DNA from: Harmothoe impar
Lineage: Eukaryota; Annelida; Polychaeta; Phyllodocida; Polynoidae
Direction of reading: 5' to 3'
Assembly: GCA_947462335.1 (NCBI GenBank)
Contig: OX381720.1
Location: 2,797,501-2,861,500 of the forward strand
Length of the DNA stretch: 64,000 bases
Numbering within the stretch: position 1 is the stretch's first letter; every line of letters starts with the position of its first letter. The translations under genes and the position numbers were made by a program. Below are positions 21,012 through 32,169 of the stretch, piece after piece. The notes under the pieces are model-generated. The model was not told where the DNA came from. It was given only the letters and a program-made list of their open reading frames with translations, and searched no databases.

Positions 21012-21193
21012 GGCGTACTCGATGGTGGACTCGTCGCGGATCTCGACCTACGTCATCTCGATCCTGCTGATCGTGTACGGCAGCTTCCGGTCTCTGAACA
21101 TGGAACAGGAGACGCGGGAGAAGGAGAAGGAGAAGGAGAGGGAGGCCTTCGTCACCGGCACCCCTGCCGCCCCTACTACAGACGCCGACCAAG
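21012..21193 (+). CDS. SPPL3: SPPL3 signal peptide peptidase-like 3, first coding exon in window
   Basis: SPPL3 is a multi-pass Golgi/ER intramembrane aspartyl protease. It cuts type II membrane proteins, notably glycosyltransferases, so that their catalytic parts are released. This exon follows TTGCAG and ends before GTAAGG. It completes a split TGG (Trp) codon, then reads [22 protein letters not shown] (transmembrane segment 1) and RSLNME, closely matching the vertebrate N-terminus. A charged loop rich in K and E follows. The final G is the first base of the next split codon. The 11 exons found here join in phase throughout and give 378 residues to the stop. With the missing first exon (vertebrate MAEQTYS-like) the total is near the roughly 385 residues of vertebrate SPPL3. 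I could not find the first exon; it may lie upstream of the window, in the gap, or be too short to see. Confidence 0.95.
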
Positions 21194-21212
21194 GTAAGGG
21201 ACTGTAGAGTTA

Positions 21213-21250
21213 ACCCTCTAAGGGCAGCATAGGGCTTTATACATGTACCC
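21213..21250. mobile_element. Family P left-end fragment
   Basis: TTAACCCTCTAAGGGCAGCA followed by TAGGGCTTTATA; the rest is absent. Confidence 0.6.
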
Positions 21251-21314
21251 CCACCGCCCCCACCACAGACGCCGAACGAAGGTATGTACCTGTACCCACA
21301 GGGTTAGCGCTGCA

Positions 21315-21505
21315 ACCCTTTGACGACGACATGTCACTAAAAGATGGCATTTGTCGTCATGATGCACCAATACTGCACCGGCAAGTAACTCACCAGTGCT
21401 GGATTGGTGCATTACGTAGGCCCTTTTTGGGTTGGCATGATGGTTGAATGCAGCACTGGCGAGTTACTCGCCCATGGCTGCATTCATGCATTATGACAAA
21501 CAAGG
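21315..21505. mobile_element. Family P MITE, both hairpins
   Basis: Begins CAACCCTTTGACGACGACAT. Both hairpins are recognisable (ATGATGCACCAATACTGCAC and GGCATGATGGTTGAATGCAG). It breaks off in ATGACAAACAAGGG without the right terminus. Confidence 0.75.
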
Positions 21506-21530
21506 GTGTGACGTACCGACAGGGTTAGCA

Positions 21531-21648
21531 CTTTAACCCTTTAATGACGGCATGTCGCTAAAAGATTGAGCCCCGGTGAGTAACCGCTGGTGCTGTATTG
21601 GTGCATCATGCCAACAAATGGCGTTTAGTGACATGCTGTCCTTAAACC
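21531..21648. mobile_element. Family P MITE, single-hairpin form
   Basis: TTAACCCTTTAATGACGGCA to GACATGCTGTCCTTAAA; only the CCAATGCAGC-type hairpin remains, with one arm shortened. Confidence 0.75.
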
Positions 21649-21649
21649 T

Positions 21650-21740
21650 CGGGCCGCCGTATATAAATAAAGGGCTGAGTACCTGTCATGCCTGCACTCC
21701 GACTGTTACTGGAGGGGTACCAAGATCTGCGCCTTTAAGG
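21650..21740. repeat. Short dispersed repeat, shared inverted with 31837-31931
   Basis: GGGCTGAGTACCTGTC, TGCACTCCGACTG and GGAGGGGTACCAAGATCTGC recur in reverse complement at about 31837-31931. It is probably a small MITE or fragment, with boundaries unclear. Confidence 0.6.
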
Positions 21741-22059
21741 GTTAAAGGGTTGTAAGTCCCCTCTAATCACACCCACTCACAGCCCCAGACAGACCGATCC
21801 GAGCGGCAGCCAAGCGGCGGTCCGCCCCATCCAATCCAGAACATCAAACATACAGTACTTGGTACTGTCAGACTTGTTCCGACATCTTCTCGATCGAGTC
21901 TGAAGCTCTCAGACATCATGACAATCGGCATATTGAGTCGGGTCCGTTTGCGATCGTCTTTCTGACGCCAAGAGGGCCAACCCAACCCAACATGTCTCCT
22001 GCACATCCCCCAAAGAGGAACATAACAAAAGGGAAACCTCTCTCAGAGGGTCTTTGTCT

Positions 22060-22303
22060 GTTTAGGGCATGATACCTCAATGCATCATGCCCTTGGTCAG
22101 CATGATGCTTGAATGCAGCCCTGGCGAGTAACTTGCCAGGGCTGCATTCAAGCATCATGCTGACCCTACCGGGTTGAAACACCCCTGAAGGGTCGGCATG
22201 ATGCACCAATGTAGCACCGGCGAGTTACTCACTGGGGCTGCATTGGTGCATCATGACGACAAATGTCATCTTTTAGCACCATCGGTCCTTATAGGGTTAG
22301 ACT
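22060..22303. mobile_element. Family P MITE, well preserved
   Basis: Two near-perfect hairpins: CATGATGCTTGAATGCAGCC with GGCTGCATTCAAGCATCATG, and CATGATGCACCAATGTAGC with GCTGCATTGGTGCATCATG. The self-complementary middle (CTGACCCTACCGGGTTG) is present. Right end GGTCCTTATAGGGTTA. Confidence 0.85.
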
Positions 22304-22492
22304 GACACAAACCGGCCAAGGGCAATTGCACAAAACAAGCTGGAGTAAAGAGGGCCGAGATTCCTGGGGTTTAATTGGATCCCAGACTCTACAAGGTCCC
22401 CCTATTAAAGAGGATACCCGACACACCCACCATTCAGGCTGCTCTTTTCACAAGGTTCCCATCCTCTCTAATGTCGCTGTTTCATTGGCCTT

Positions 22493-22752
22493 AACCATTT
22501 AAGGGGCACATAATGCTGCTGTGATGCAGTATACATGTTGTCATGATGCATGAATGCAGCTCTGGCGAGTAACTCGTCAGGGCTGCATTCAAGCATCATG
22601 CCAATCCTGCAATGGTTGATACACTCCCGGAGGGTCGGCGTGATGTATGATGAAGGCGTGATGAATGGCGAGTAGACCCAAAGGCTGCATTCACGCATCA
22701 TGACGACAAAGGGCATGATGCATTAAAGTACTCTGCGGCCCTTAAAGGGCTG
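22493..22752. mobile_element. Family P MITE
   Basis: TTAACCATTTAAGGGGCACA to CTCTGCGGCCCTTAAAGGG. The first hairpin is intact and the second is reduced (GAAGGCGTGATGAATGGCGAG). Confidence 0.8.
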
Positions 22753-24030
22753 AGACTGAGGCGATAACGACCCCACATAAGACACAACCGGGGGCTGGAA
22801 TAGTCCAATTACTGCCCCTGGAGACCGCTCCCATTCCAACCATTTCCTCCAGAGTCCTCACAATGGGAGACTTGATAAAGGAGAGGAGGGGCAAACAAGG
22901 CCGCGACACAGCCTGCTCAAATTGCAAATGGCGGCGCCCATGAGGGATCGGCCATTATGACCCCAGTTGCTAGGTGGCGCGGGCCAGGTAATGGGCCTTA
23001 TTGACTAAGGATTTGTCACTTTTTTTGTGGCCGGATTAAAGGTCCCATGCCGTAGAGGAAGTCAATAGGTAATACATAATGTCGCCCCTATGTCTGAAGA
23101 TGCCATCAATTGTGAACAGTCATGGGAAATTACAAGTGTGTAGAATCCATGAAGGGAACCCTATACACCCTCTTATGGTTGCAGTTTACGCACCAACTCT
23201 GGCAATCACGCACCTCTTTGTACCAGGTTCCCATGGGGTTTCTCTCTTTGTGAAGTCTATTTCAATCTAGATTTTCTCAACTACTTTACAGATTTGAAGG
23301 AGGAGAGTATTAATGGAAGTAACTGGTTGTGTCCTATTGTACAGTTCAAACCTGTAAAATAGCTGAGAAAATCGTCCGTAGTTTTGAATTAGATTTTACA
23401 AAGAGGAAAAAATGCTGGGACCCTGTCACAAAAAGCTCTGGGACAGGCAAACTTTGCATGTAAAATAGCAACCTCTGCAGGGCCTATATTGAACAAGACA
23501 GGGCAATCCTGCTGACTTGACAGTGATAAGAATAAGATGGGGGTGCTGCTATAATATGCACTGCTCTGCCTCTGCTGTATGTATAATGTATGGAAAGAGG
23601 AGACTCAGTGTAGGTCCCCTTTAAACTAAAGATGGTGTGTCAGCTAAATATTTAGAGATTTTTTAGTTTTATCATAGTACTATTGTATATCCTATCCCAT
23701 ACGTCTTCCCTAACTTTTAAAATTGTTGGCAGTGTCTTAGTCTATAAGATGAGCACATGCAGTGCAATATGTTTTACTGAAGGTCGACACTAAAACTCCC
23801 TATGTGTTGATACTGCATGGGTGCATTCTCTATTAGATTCCCCCAATACTCTCCTGGGGGAGTGCCTGAGTCAGTGAGGTAAATCAGGTACATTGTTATC
23901 AATCTCAAATGATGTATTAATAGACAAATATGTTGCACTGTTTATCAGCTAAAATGATAATGGAACCCATGGCACTGAAGTGATATCCATTATGAAGAAA
24001 AGGTTTGGGAAGTCTATTATTTGATATACC
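22753..24030. other. Intronic DNA without recognisable features
   Basis: No exon, tandem repeat or clear transposon end was recognised. The base composition is ordinary and I see nothing coding. Confidence 0.5.
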
Positions 24031-24032
24031 AT

Positions 24033-24245
24033 CTTTAAGGCTGCTTAGTAGAGTGCCCTTGGTCGTCATGATGCATGAATGCACCCCTGGTGAGTACTCG
24101 CATTCATGCATCATGCTAACCCTACGGGGTCATCATGATGCCTGAGAGGAGCCCTGGCAGGTAGACTCACAGGGCTGCATTCATGCATCATGACGATGAA
24201 GGGCATGATACAGTAAATTACAGTAAAGCGCTGTGCAACCCCCAC
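24033..24245. mobile_element. Family P MITE (middle deleted)
   Basis: CTTTAAGGCTGCTTAGTAG start. Both hairpins are reduced, with GTCATGATGCATGAATGCAC and ATTCATGCATCATGACGATG retained. The end is lost after GCGCTGTGCAACCCC. Confidence 0.7.
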
Positions 24246-24835
24246 CCCTGGGTTCACGACGCCCCGGCGCTGTGGTGTAAGTAGTATGGGGCCCTGGAGG
24301 GTTGGAGCAGGCACTAGAAGGCTGGCAGGAGCCTGTAGGTGAGAAACGCTGTAGGTCTCTTTGGTCAAGCCAAACCAAAATACCTTCGCAATTTTCAGAC
24401 TCCCACAGTCGGGGTGCGGGTTATACGTGAGATGCGGGTTATACACAGGAATTTAGGGTATATAGATATACTATATATGGACAGCATCGATGTATATAAC
24501 CGGGGTATATAACCAGTTAGTAAGTTTATGATACCAAGGATTTAAGGATTTTTAGGCAAGATTTGTCATCAGAGTGCAGGAGATGGCGTTGTACCTAACA
24601 CATATTGTTCACCTTTCCGATGCAGTCATTTCGGGTCCCCAACTAGTAATATACACATATACAGATACAATTCCAGCAGACCTTTTGATTTGACACATTG
24701 GAAGAAAATAGCACAGATAGAAAAGGAAGACCTTCAGGTATGTATTGAATAAGCTCAAAGATCAAAGGGTGTGTTGAGAGTCTTATACAAATAATGTAGA
24801 ACAAATAGAGGATGTATAGGCACTGCTAATAGTGC

Positions 24836-24966
24836 TTTAAAGATGGCATGTCGCTAAAAGACGACATTTGTCGTCGTCGTGCGAGTTACTCGCCAGGGAT
24901 GCATTCATGCATCATGACGACCAATGGCATGATGCATTAGTGCGCTATGCGGCCTTTAAAGTTGTA
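24836..24966. mobile_element. Family P MITE, internally deleted
   Basis: GATGGCATGTCGCTAAAAGA, then directly GTGCGAGTTACTCGCCAGGG and the right end GCGCTATGCGGCCTTTAAAG. Only half of each hairpin is left. Confidence 0.75.
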
Positions 24967-25103
24967 AGGAACAACCTGAGAGACTTCATCAATAGACAAA
25001 GTGAGAGATGTCAGGCCGTACCTGAATACGGAGTAGAAGGCGTATAACGTATAAATCAATGATTGTACGACAAGTGCACTCTGACACTCTACTGTACAGT
25101 CTA

Positions 25104-25235
25104 CTGCTAACCATTTGTAGCCACGATGCATGCGAGTTACTCGTCAGCGAGTTATCCGCGAGTGCTCAAAAGATGCAACATGGCAACATTAGGTTTGATA
25201 CACTCACAAAGAGTCAACATGATGCATTAATGACG
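25104..25235. mobile_element. Family P fragment
   Basis: CTAACCATTTGTAGCCACGA, GCGAGTTACTCGTCAGCGAG and AACATGATGCATTAATGACG mark a heavily decayed copy. Confidence 0.6.
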
Positions 25236-25423
25236 TGCTGGTCAGTTAGTTTCAGGGATGAAAGTACTAATTTTTCCTTTATTTTCTGGTGTTTTTTGTC
25301 TTGAAAACCTATTCCAACCCATAGTGAATATTTTATCCATTTGAATATTTTACGTGTTTGTTTGTTTTTGGTGGGGGGAGGGGGTATCGGTCACTTTCGT
25401 CCCTGTAGTCACCAGCGTATCAT

Positions 25424-25591
25424 TCAGCGGCGTGGCAAGCAGTTTCAAAGTAGGGGAGACTGAGGGATATTTTGACCCTTTTTGACCCCCTTTTACTTGA
25501 CCTTTTTGGTTTAACCATTTTTGGGGTTGGTCAAAAGTGGGGGGGGGGGAGGGACATGCTCCCCCCCCCCCCCCCGGTTGCCACGCCCTGA
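25424..25591. mobile_element. hAT-like element (GGCGTGGCAA ends), copy 1
   Basis: The left end CAGCGGCGTGGCAAGC and right end TTGCCACGCCCTGA are inverted repeats. The interior has GGTCAAAA-type short repeats and an A-free G/C run pair. A truncated relative lies at 37156-37278. Confidence 0.65.
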
Positions 25592-25790
25592 GCATTTTTG
25601 CACCATGGTGACAAATCAGCATGATGCCGTTCTTAAAGGGTTATCATGCCGATCCTTCGGGAGTGTCTCAACTTTGTAGGGTCGGCATGATGCTTGAATG
25701 CAGCACTGGTGAGTTTCTCGCCAGGGCTGCAGTCATGTATCATGACGACCAAAGACATGATGCAACCTTTTAAGGGCGGCATGATACATT

Positions 25791-27271
25791 CAGGGCTGGG
25801 CAGCTGTCGCAATGTCGCAAAAAATGTGCGACAGGGGTCTTGGAAAATGCGACAGGGACATTAGGAACAGTTTGGGCTTTCTAAAACTGAAAGAATTTTG
25901 TAAATATCCCAATTAGAACCAAAGTTAGGACCATTTCAAAGATTTCACAGGCTTCCCCTTAACCCCTCAGTATACACCCATCTAACAATGGGTTTGCAAT
26001 TTTTTCTTGGATCTATACACCTGCAAATCCCTCAGAGTACACCAATCTCAAGTTGAAATTCCAAACTTTTCCAGGAGCAATATGCTTACAGAATGCACCA
26101 ATCTGAAAGTAAAATTCCCATAGTCTTTGGAGCAACATGCCCAGAAACTATAATTATACCAATCTAAAATTTTCTCAAATTTCTTGGAACATTGTATCAA
26201 GATCCGCTCAGAATTAACCAACCTACATAGATTTATGTGGAATTATGCCCCCAAAACCCCCCACAAAATGCACCAATCTAAAGGTAGATTTTCAAAATTC
26301 TCCTGGAGCAACATGTTTGCAAAATTATTAGAAGTTAACTATTCAATGAAATTTCAAAATTTTCCTGAAACAAAATGCTCTCCAAACCATCATAATACAT
26401 CTATCTAAAAAGTAGAAGTTCAAAATCTAGGGCAAGCACCCGGGGGGGGGGGGTACTCAATTTTTTTTTGACACGGGTGTGCGGCTGGCCCTTTGACAAC
26501 CCTTACCCTTGGTGAGGGGGATTTTGGTCAAAGGTGACCCTTGCTGAGGGGGATTTTGGACAAAAGTGCCTAGGTTTTAGCAATTTTCCCCGAGGAGTCG
26601 GCCTTGGTGTAAAAATTTTGGTCAAAAGTGACCCTTGTTGCAAAGAATTTAGGCAAAATGTTTTTTGGGGATATTTGTTGAAATTTCCGAAAAGTGACCC
26701 TTGTTGAGGGGGATTTTGGTGAAAATTTACCCTTGGTGAGGGGGATTTTGGTGAAAAGCAGACCCTTGGTGAGGGGGATTTTGCTCAAAAAGTGCCCTTC
26801 CCAGCCGCACACCTGTGTATACAAAATATATGAAGTGCCTCCCCCCCCCGGGGGCAAGCAGTATCGGTATGCTCCTAAACCCCCCAGAATATAGCATTCT
26901 AAAAATAGAAATCCAAATTTTTCTGGATCAATATGCACCTAAATGTTCATAGAAAACACCAATCCAAAAGTAGAATTTCAAAATTTTCCTAAAGCATTAA
27001 TTCTCAGAATGAACCATTCTAAAGGTAGGCCTATTTTCTGGGAGCATTTTGCCAAAGCAAAATGAACAAATCTAAAGATAGAATTAAAGAATTCCTTCTA
27101 GCAATGTGCCCTGAGAGCCCTAAAGCCCCTCAGAGCACACAAAACTAAAGTCAGAAATATCAAAGTTTTCACACCCAAATTCACCTCAACTGTCCCCGTC
27201 TTAAATTCAGAAATACTTTGCTCCAAAGATTTCTAGGTTTGCTCCAGCATATCACAACATGCCCAGCCCTG
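25791..27271. mobile_element. hAT-like non-autonomous element, 1.48 kb, nested in family P
   Basis: The terminal inverted repeats are CAGGGCTGGGCA and TGCCCAGCCCTG, the classic hAT style, with a short flanking duplication TACATT/TACATC. The interior is an array of diverged units of about 65 bp built on CACCAATCTAAA, GTAGAATTTCAAAATTTTCC and GGAGCAA(C/T)ATG. No transposase frame is recognisable. It is itself interrupted by another element at 26439-26852. Confidence 0.8.
26439..26852. mobile_element. Third-level nested element with 8-bp duplication
   Basis: It is flanked by GGCAAGCA at 26431-26438 and 26853-26860, a perfect 8-bp target duplication. The ends are inverted repeats: CCCGGGGGGGGGGGG then GACACGGGTGTGCGGCTGG, and CCAGCCGCACACCTGTGT then CCCCCCCCCGGG. 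The interior is a tandem array of a unit of about 33 bp with the core CCTTGGTGAGGGGGATTTTGG. An 8-bp duplication again suggests a hAT-type element. Confidence 0.85.
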
Positions 27272-27712
27272 TACATCTAGGCTTTTATCGTCATGATACA
27301 CCAATGCGATGCTGATAAGTGACTCGCGCAGGATAGCATTGGTCATAGGTCGCCATGATGCCAAAACTCAGCGTCACGAGTAAGCGAGTGTTCGACCCCG
27401 TGAAGGGTCAACATGATGCATTCCTGCCAAGGTTGCCACGCCCTCAGCATTTTTGCACCATGGTGACAAATCAGCATGATGCCGTCCTTAAAGGGTTAAC
27501 ACCTACCACTATGGCCCCACAGTAGTACCATACAAACTACCTGTAATTCCCATATACATGTTCTCCCAGCCCTCTTAATGTTCTTACAGAGCGTTATCGT
27601 CAATAAAACCGACTCACCCCAAGTTGTCACAACTCGTAATGGCCACTATAACTTGCCACATCAAAGGGGGGAAAGCGCCCCGTTCGGATTACGAGTGTCG
27701 GGGTATAGTCCT

Positions 27713-28078
27713 GTAAGGGCTGCTTAATGCACCAGGCTTCATGGTCATTTGTCATCATGATGCAAAAATGCAGCCTAACTCATCCGTGCTGCATTGGTGC
27801 ATCATGCCTACCCTTCAGGAGTGTATCAGTAGACTTGTGTAAATGAACCGAGGGCCGGCATGATGCTGGCGAGTTGCCCGCCAGGGCTGCATTTATGCAT
27901 CAAAGGGCACTTTATGCAAACAAACAGGGCATAGTGGACTAAAGCACCATGCTGCCCTTTACCCATTAAGGATGGCATCATGCCTTAATACGTCATGCCC
28001 TTAGTCATCATAATGTAATGAATGAATGTAGCCCTGGTGAGTAACTCACCAGTGCTGCATAAAGGGTTAAAAGTCCAT
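27713..28078. mobile_element. Two adjacent family P MITEs
   Basis: Copy one (27713-27965) runs from GTAAGGGCTGCTTAATGC to GCACCATGCTGCCCTTTA. Copy two (about 27962-28078) runs from ACCCATTAAGGATGGCATC to GCTGCATAAAGGGTTAA and keeps one half hairpin. Confidence 0.7.
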
Positions 28079-28232
28079 AAAGGGATAAAAGGCTGTAACT
28101 ACCCTAGGGTGGGTAGCAGCCACATAGGCCCGCAGGACGTTATAATAGAGCACCCTCCACGCCTCGGTCAATAACCTCTTATAGGTTTTAGGCACGTTCA
28201 GCCACCGACGCAATGCTATACATGTACATGTA

Positions 28233-28417
28233 TACCGTACCGTCGCGATTTAGCGCCGGGGCGCTCTTCAATTTGGCGGGGCCTTTGAGCACAAGACAGG
28301 CGCTTATTCGAAATGCTATTTTAGTGCTTCAGGCACCTTTCAAGACCCCCATACCCCCGGCGCTTATACAAGACCGGCGCTCTTTTGAAACCGGCGCTTA
28401 ATCGCGACTGTACGGTA
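28233..28417. mobile_element. Palindromic MITE with GTCGCGATTTAGCGCCGG arms
   Basis: Left TACCGTACCGTCGCGATTTA and right TTAATCGCGACTGTACGGTA are inverted repeats. The interior alternates GGCGCTTAT and GGCGCTCTT segments. The 62-residue frame across it is incidental. Confidence 0.8.
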
Positions 28418-28419
28418 GC

Positions 28420-28503
28420 CCTTTAACGCGTTAGGATGACATAATGCATCAATACATCATGCCCTTGGTCGTCATAATGCATGAATGCAGCCCTGGCGAG
28501 ATC
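28420..28503. mobile_element. Family P fragment, cut at the first loop
   Basis: CCCTTTAACGCGTTAGGATG to ATGAATGCAGCCCTGGCGAG; the sequence changes abruptly at 28504, exactly at the hairpin centre. Confidence 0.75.
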
Positions 28504-29185
28504 AATTATGGGACAAGCATAACATGAAACCCCTCCCGGGATCAACGGCTAAGTCTTGCAAACCCCTTACACCAAACACACCATGCAGTCAGACAGTCTG
28601 GTGATATGGATGATGATGCCCCTTGTCGATTTTAAGAAATAGCTCTTGTCCCTTGTCACAATATTTAAACTATATAACATGCCCCTGTTGATCTGGGGCC
28701 CCACTTTATCACTGTAGTGTACCATGATAGTACATTTTAAACCCCGCGTTTAAGCTACAGCCCTACCTCTGGAGAACCTATAAGCTGCACTAGTGGTATT
28801 CTGACTCGTGACTCGTAGTCACCCAAGCTATGCCTTCCACGCGGGAATTTACGTTGGCATCCGTTGCATGCGTCCAGACACTAAATCTCAGGCTGGAGAT
28901 TGATGTTGGTGCAGGGGTCTCCAAGCACCGGGCCTGAATCAGCCCTCATCCGGGTCACTGGGCCCCAGCTGGCCCTCCCATCACACATGGCCATTTCCCA
29001 GCTCAGGGGCCATCTCAAAATTACATTACTGAGGGGAGGGACCGTCTCAAAGTAGAGGATTAGCCCTTATAGGTCCCAGTAAAAGACGCCAGAGGAGGTT
29101 CTTTGAGGCTGAACAGCATAAAAGGAAGTCTTTCTCGTAAAGAGATTAAAGTTAGCGTTCTTTACCCGAGTGCAGCTGGGTCGTC
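28504..29185. other. Intronic DNA, nothing recognised
   Basis: Ordinary mixed sequence with no visible exon, transposon end or tandem repeat. Confidence 0.45.
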
Positions 29186-29640
29186 TTAACCCTTTAAGGA
29201 CAGATGACATTTGTTGTCATGATGCACCAATGCAGCCCCGGCGAGTAACTCGCTGGGGTTGCATTGCTGCATCATGCCGATCCTTCGGGAGTGTCTCAAC
29301 TTTGTAGGGTCGGCATGATGCTTGAATGCAGCACTGGCGAGTTTCTCGCCAGAGCTGCATTCATGCATTATGACGACCAAGGACATGATGCAACCTTTTA
29401 AGGATGGTATGATGCATTGAGGCCTTTATCGTCATGATACACCAATGGGAAGCCATGATGCATAAACTCAGCGTCGCGAGTAAACAAGTGTTTGACCCCG
29501 TTTAGGGTCAACATGATGCATTCCTGCCAAGTCGACTGCATCGGTGTATCATGCTGACCCTTTTAGGATTGTTCCATATCTCTGATTGTATGAATCTCAT
29601 AATAAAGGCAGTATGATACATGACTGCAGCAAGTTTAGTC
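29186..29640. mobile_element. Family P MITE, long composite copy
   Basis: TTAACCCTTTAAGGACAGAT start, both hairpins, then the ACCTTTTAAGGATGGTATGA junction and a second partial copy (TCATGATACACCAATGGG onward). It is uninterrupted where the copy at 25592 carries the hAT-like insertion. Confidence 0.8.
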
Positions 29641-29841
29641 CCAGGTGTCTTGGCCTCTCACAATAAGACAAATTCATCCTTTATATCAGCAAAAAGTCCT
29701 CATCAATAAAAGGTTATGATTTTGACCGCCCTTCTTGATGGCATCTGACAGTGACAGCCCCCATATTTCAGGGTGTAACAGGAATTGACTGCCAGGGTCC
29801 TTGAGAGTCGTGCTGCAGTGGTTAACCCATCCAATACAGAC

Positions 29842-30042
29842 TACCGTAAGTTCTCGTGTAGAAGCCACAGCTAGTACGCAAGTCAGACTGCCAGTGCGGA
29901 ATATAGTGTCAGTTCAAAGTCAGGGGACAGCTTATACAGTACATGAGCTTTCAGATGTAAACTAAAGTACTTAAGTCGCCTCCTCAAGGCGGTTTATAGG
30001 ATTTCCCAAAGTTAAGGGTGTGGCCTATATGCAAATTAGGCT
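29842..30042. mobile_element. Family U element (TACCGTAAAACC ends), copy 1
   Basis: Begins TACCGTAAGTTCTCGTG and abuts copy 2. It contains TACGCAAGTCAGA and GGCGGTTTATAGGATTT, shared with the copy at 32170. Confidence 0.7.
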
Positions 30043-30491
30043 TACCGTAAATTCTCGCATATAAGCCTGTATAAGCCGCATCCCGACTTTAGGCCGATCC
30101 TAGAAGCCGCACTGGTCATCTCGTTATTGTGACCTTTAGCGCTCTTAATATAGTAGCAAAACCTCGCGTATAAGCCACACCTGAATGATCCGAACCACTC
30201 CTATAATCCACACCGGCGATCTGACTCGCGTATTACTGTATAACCTTTCTGATAAGCCGACCTTCCTTATAAGCCGACACCCTACTTTGAGGGAGAGCTA
30301 CAAGCCGAATCTAGGTCTATTTAAACATGATTAAAGTATAATTTTTTACTTGAATAAAAACCTCCCTTATAAGCCGACGCCCCACATTGAGAAGATGCTA
30401 TAAGCTGAATTAGGCCTCAAATCCCCCAAAAAGGTCGGCTTATCAGAGAGGTTTTATGGTAGCTGGGGCTTCTACCCCAGAATTTACGGTA
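30043..30491. mobile_element. Family U element, copy 2, with a nested relative
   Basis: TACCGTAAATTCTCGCATAT to AGAATTTACGGTA, with repeated TATAAGCCGCA/TATAAGCCGAC words. An inner element at about 30242-30460 has its own inverted ends (AACCTTTCTGATAAGCCGAC and GTCGGCTTATCAGAGAGGTT). Confidence 0.75.
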
Positions 30492-30576
30492 CGCCATGGG
30501 AGTAGAGTACGTGTGGCGCCCCTAGGGGCAGCAGCGGAAGTTGATTAAAGGACTTCCGCTGTGCCTGTATGCCCTT

Positions 30577-30834
30577 AACCCTGTAAGGACAGCATGATGC
30601 CCAAATGATTCATCTGTATTTGTTGCCATGATATATTAACACAGTACCAGCAAGGAAATCACCAGCGCTGCATTAGTACATTATGCTGAATCACAGGTGT
30701 ATCTCTTCCATAGGGTCAGCATGATGCATGAATGAAGCCCAGGTGACTGGAGTAACTCATAAGGGCTGCATTCCTGCATCATGACGACAAAGGGTACAGC
30801 GCATTAAAGCACCGTGCTGCCCTTACAGTGTTAA
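30577..30834. mobile_element. Family P MITE
   Basis: TTAACCCTGTAAGGACAGCA to GCACCGTGCTGCCCTTACAG, both hairpins degraded. Confidence 0.75.
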
Positions 30835-30927
30835 TGGGAGGTGTAGAGCGTCATAAAGACGGTGCAGTCAGTACTGTGTAGGCACCTCAGGCACCGTTAG
30901 TGTACTGCTGCACGGGCACACAACTAG

Positions 30928-31013
30928 GGGCCTCTACATGGGTACCCACATTTTGACTATGTCGCCATGTCGATTTTTAGCAAAAGGGCCATGTTATCAT
31001 GTCGATTTTTTAT
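30928..31013. mobile_element. Family Q element, copy 3, truncated
   Basis: GGCCTCTACATGGGTACCCA and two TCGATTTTTA segments are present. The right half is missing after about 31013. Confidence 0.7.
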
Positions 31014-31269
31014 GTACGAAGGATATACTTGGGCCTTATAAAATTATCTGTGTCCATCAAGTTTCAAAAGAAATAAAGATCAATAAAATGATGAAATAAG
31101 ATTAATTTTGAAATGCCAGTGAAGTATATTGATTCCTGTAGAAGCGACTTAAAACTTGTAGAAGAACTCCGTTGATCCCCCAGAAATTGTTTCTACGCGA
31201 ATCAGAAGTGTCGCTTCTAACATGGGATTCCGCCGCAAATCACCCACCCTTCTGAACATCGTTCAGTTT

Positions 31270-31432
31270 GGTGCAGCCCTGGCAAGGAACTCGCTAAGGT
31301 TGCATTCTTGCAAAGGGTTAGCATAATGCACCAATGCAGCACTGGTAATTTAGTCTCCAGCATAGCATTTTTGCATCATGATGACAAATGACCATGAACC
31401 CTGGTGCATTAAGCACACCCTTACAGGACTAT
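31270..31432. mobile_element. Family P MITE, partial
   Basis: GCAGCCCTGGCAAGGAACTC to TGCATTAAGCACACCCTTAC; both loops are decayed. Confidence 0.65.
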
Positions 31433-31593
31433 ATTCAGACACTCGTAATCTGAATGGAGCGCTCTCCTCTCTTTGATGTGGCATGTTTTAGTGGCCATCA
31501 TCAGTCCCGACAACACGGCTCTGTGAGTCTGTTTTAAGAGCATCATTAATAGTACAAATTACCATAAACCACAAGGCGTCATGCAGCCCATAA

Positions 31594-31822
31594 GGCCAAA
31601 AAAAAAAAAAATTGTTTCAGGTCACCCAACCGACCCTATGAAAACAAGGCCGACCCTACGTTTATTTATGCAATTTTGAAGAAATTTTAGCCTTTTTTGG
31701 TCAATTTTAGGGGGTTCAAAAAAGTTGGGTAGTACTTTCATGTTAAAAAAAAAAAAAATCAGACCTACCGACCCTACATTTTTCTCCCATGTTACCTGAA
31801 ACAAACCTTCTTTTTTTTGGCC
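31594..31822. mobile_element. Family S MITE, copy 2
   Basis: Ends GGCCAAAAAAAAAAAAA/TTGTTTCAGGTCACCC and GTTACCTGAAACAAACC/TTTTTTTTGGCC. Confidence 0.85.
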
Positions 31823-31836
31823 TAAGTAATTTAGGC

Positions 31837-31931
31837 TTTAGAGGCGCAGATCTCGGTACCCCTCCAGCGGCAGTCGGAGTGGAGCCGGGACAGGTACTCA
31901 GCCCTATATATAGGGGCGCTGGGGGTTTAAG
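31837..31931. repeat. Short dispersed repeat, inverted match to 21650-21740
   Basis: Contains CAGATCTCGGTACCCCTCC, AGTCGGAGTG and GACAGGTACTCAGCCC, the reverse complement of the earlier copy. Confidence 0.6.
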
Positions 31932-32169
31932 GATGACCGTGCACTAAGCTAGCCCCTACTCAACCAGCTGTACTGAATAGGACCAATAGGGGAAAGACAG
32001 GCCTCTAGTCAGAGGCAGTTTGAGTGTACGCCCAGTCATAGATCATGCCCCACAGGGTACGTACCTTATGAGGCGTACACGGCTGATGTATCAACAGACG
32101 ACCCGGGAGGGATGCTCGTCTCACGTGGACTGGGTTTATGACTCCCGGCACGTGGGCTGAATGTACGAC

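Larger units (their letters stand above)
25592..27500. mobile_element. Family P MITE cluster interrupted by a hAT-like element
   Basis: Family P sequence runs from 25592 (CATGATGCCGTTCTTAAAGG and both hairpins) to 25790. It breaks off in ATGATACATT and resumes at 27272 with TACATCTAGGCTTTTATCGT. It ends at GCCGTCCTTAAAGGGTTAA near 27500. The same junction is uninterrupted in the copy at about 29400-29430 (ATGATGCATTGAGGCC), which acts as an empty-site control. Confidence 0.8.
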
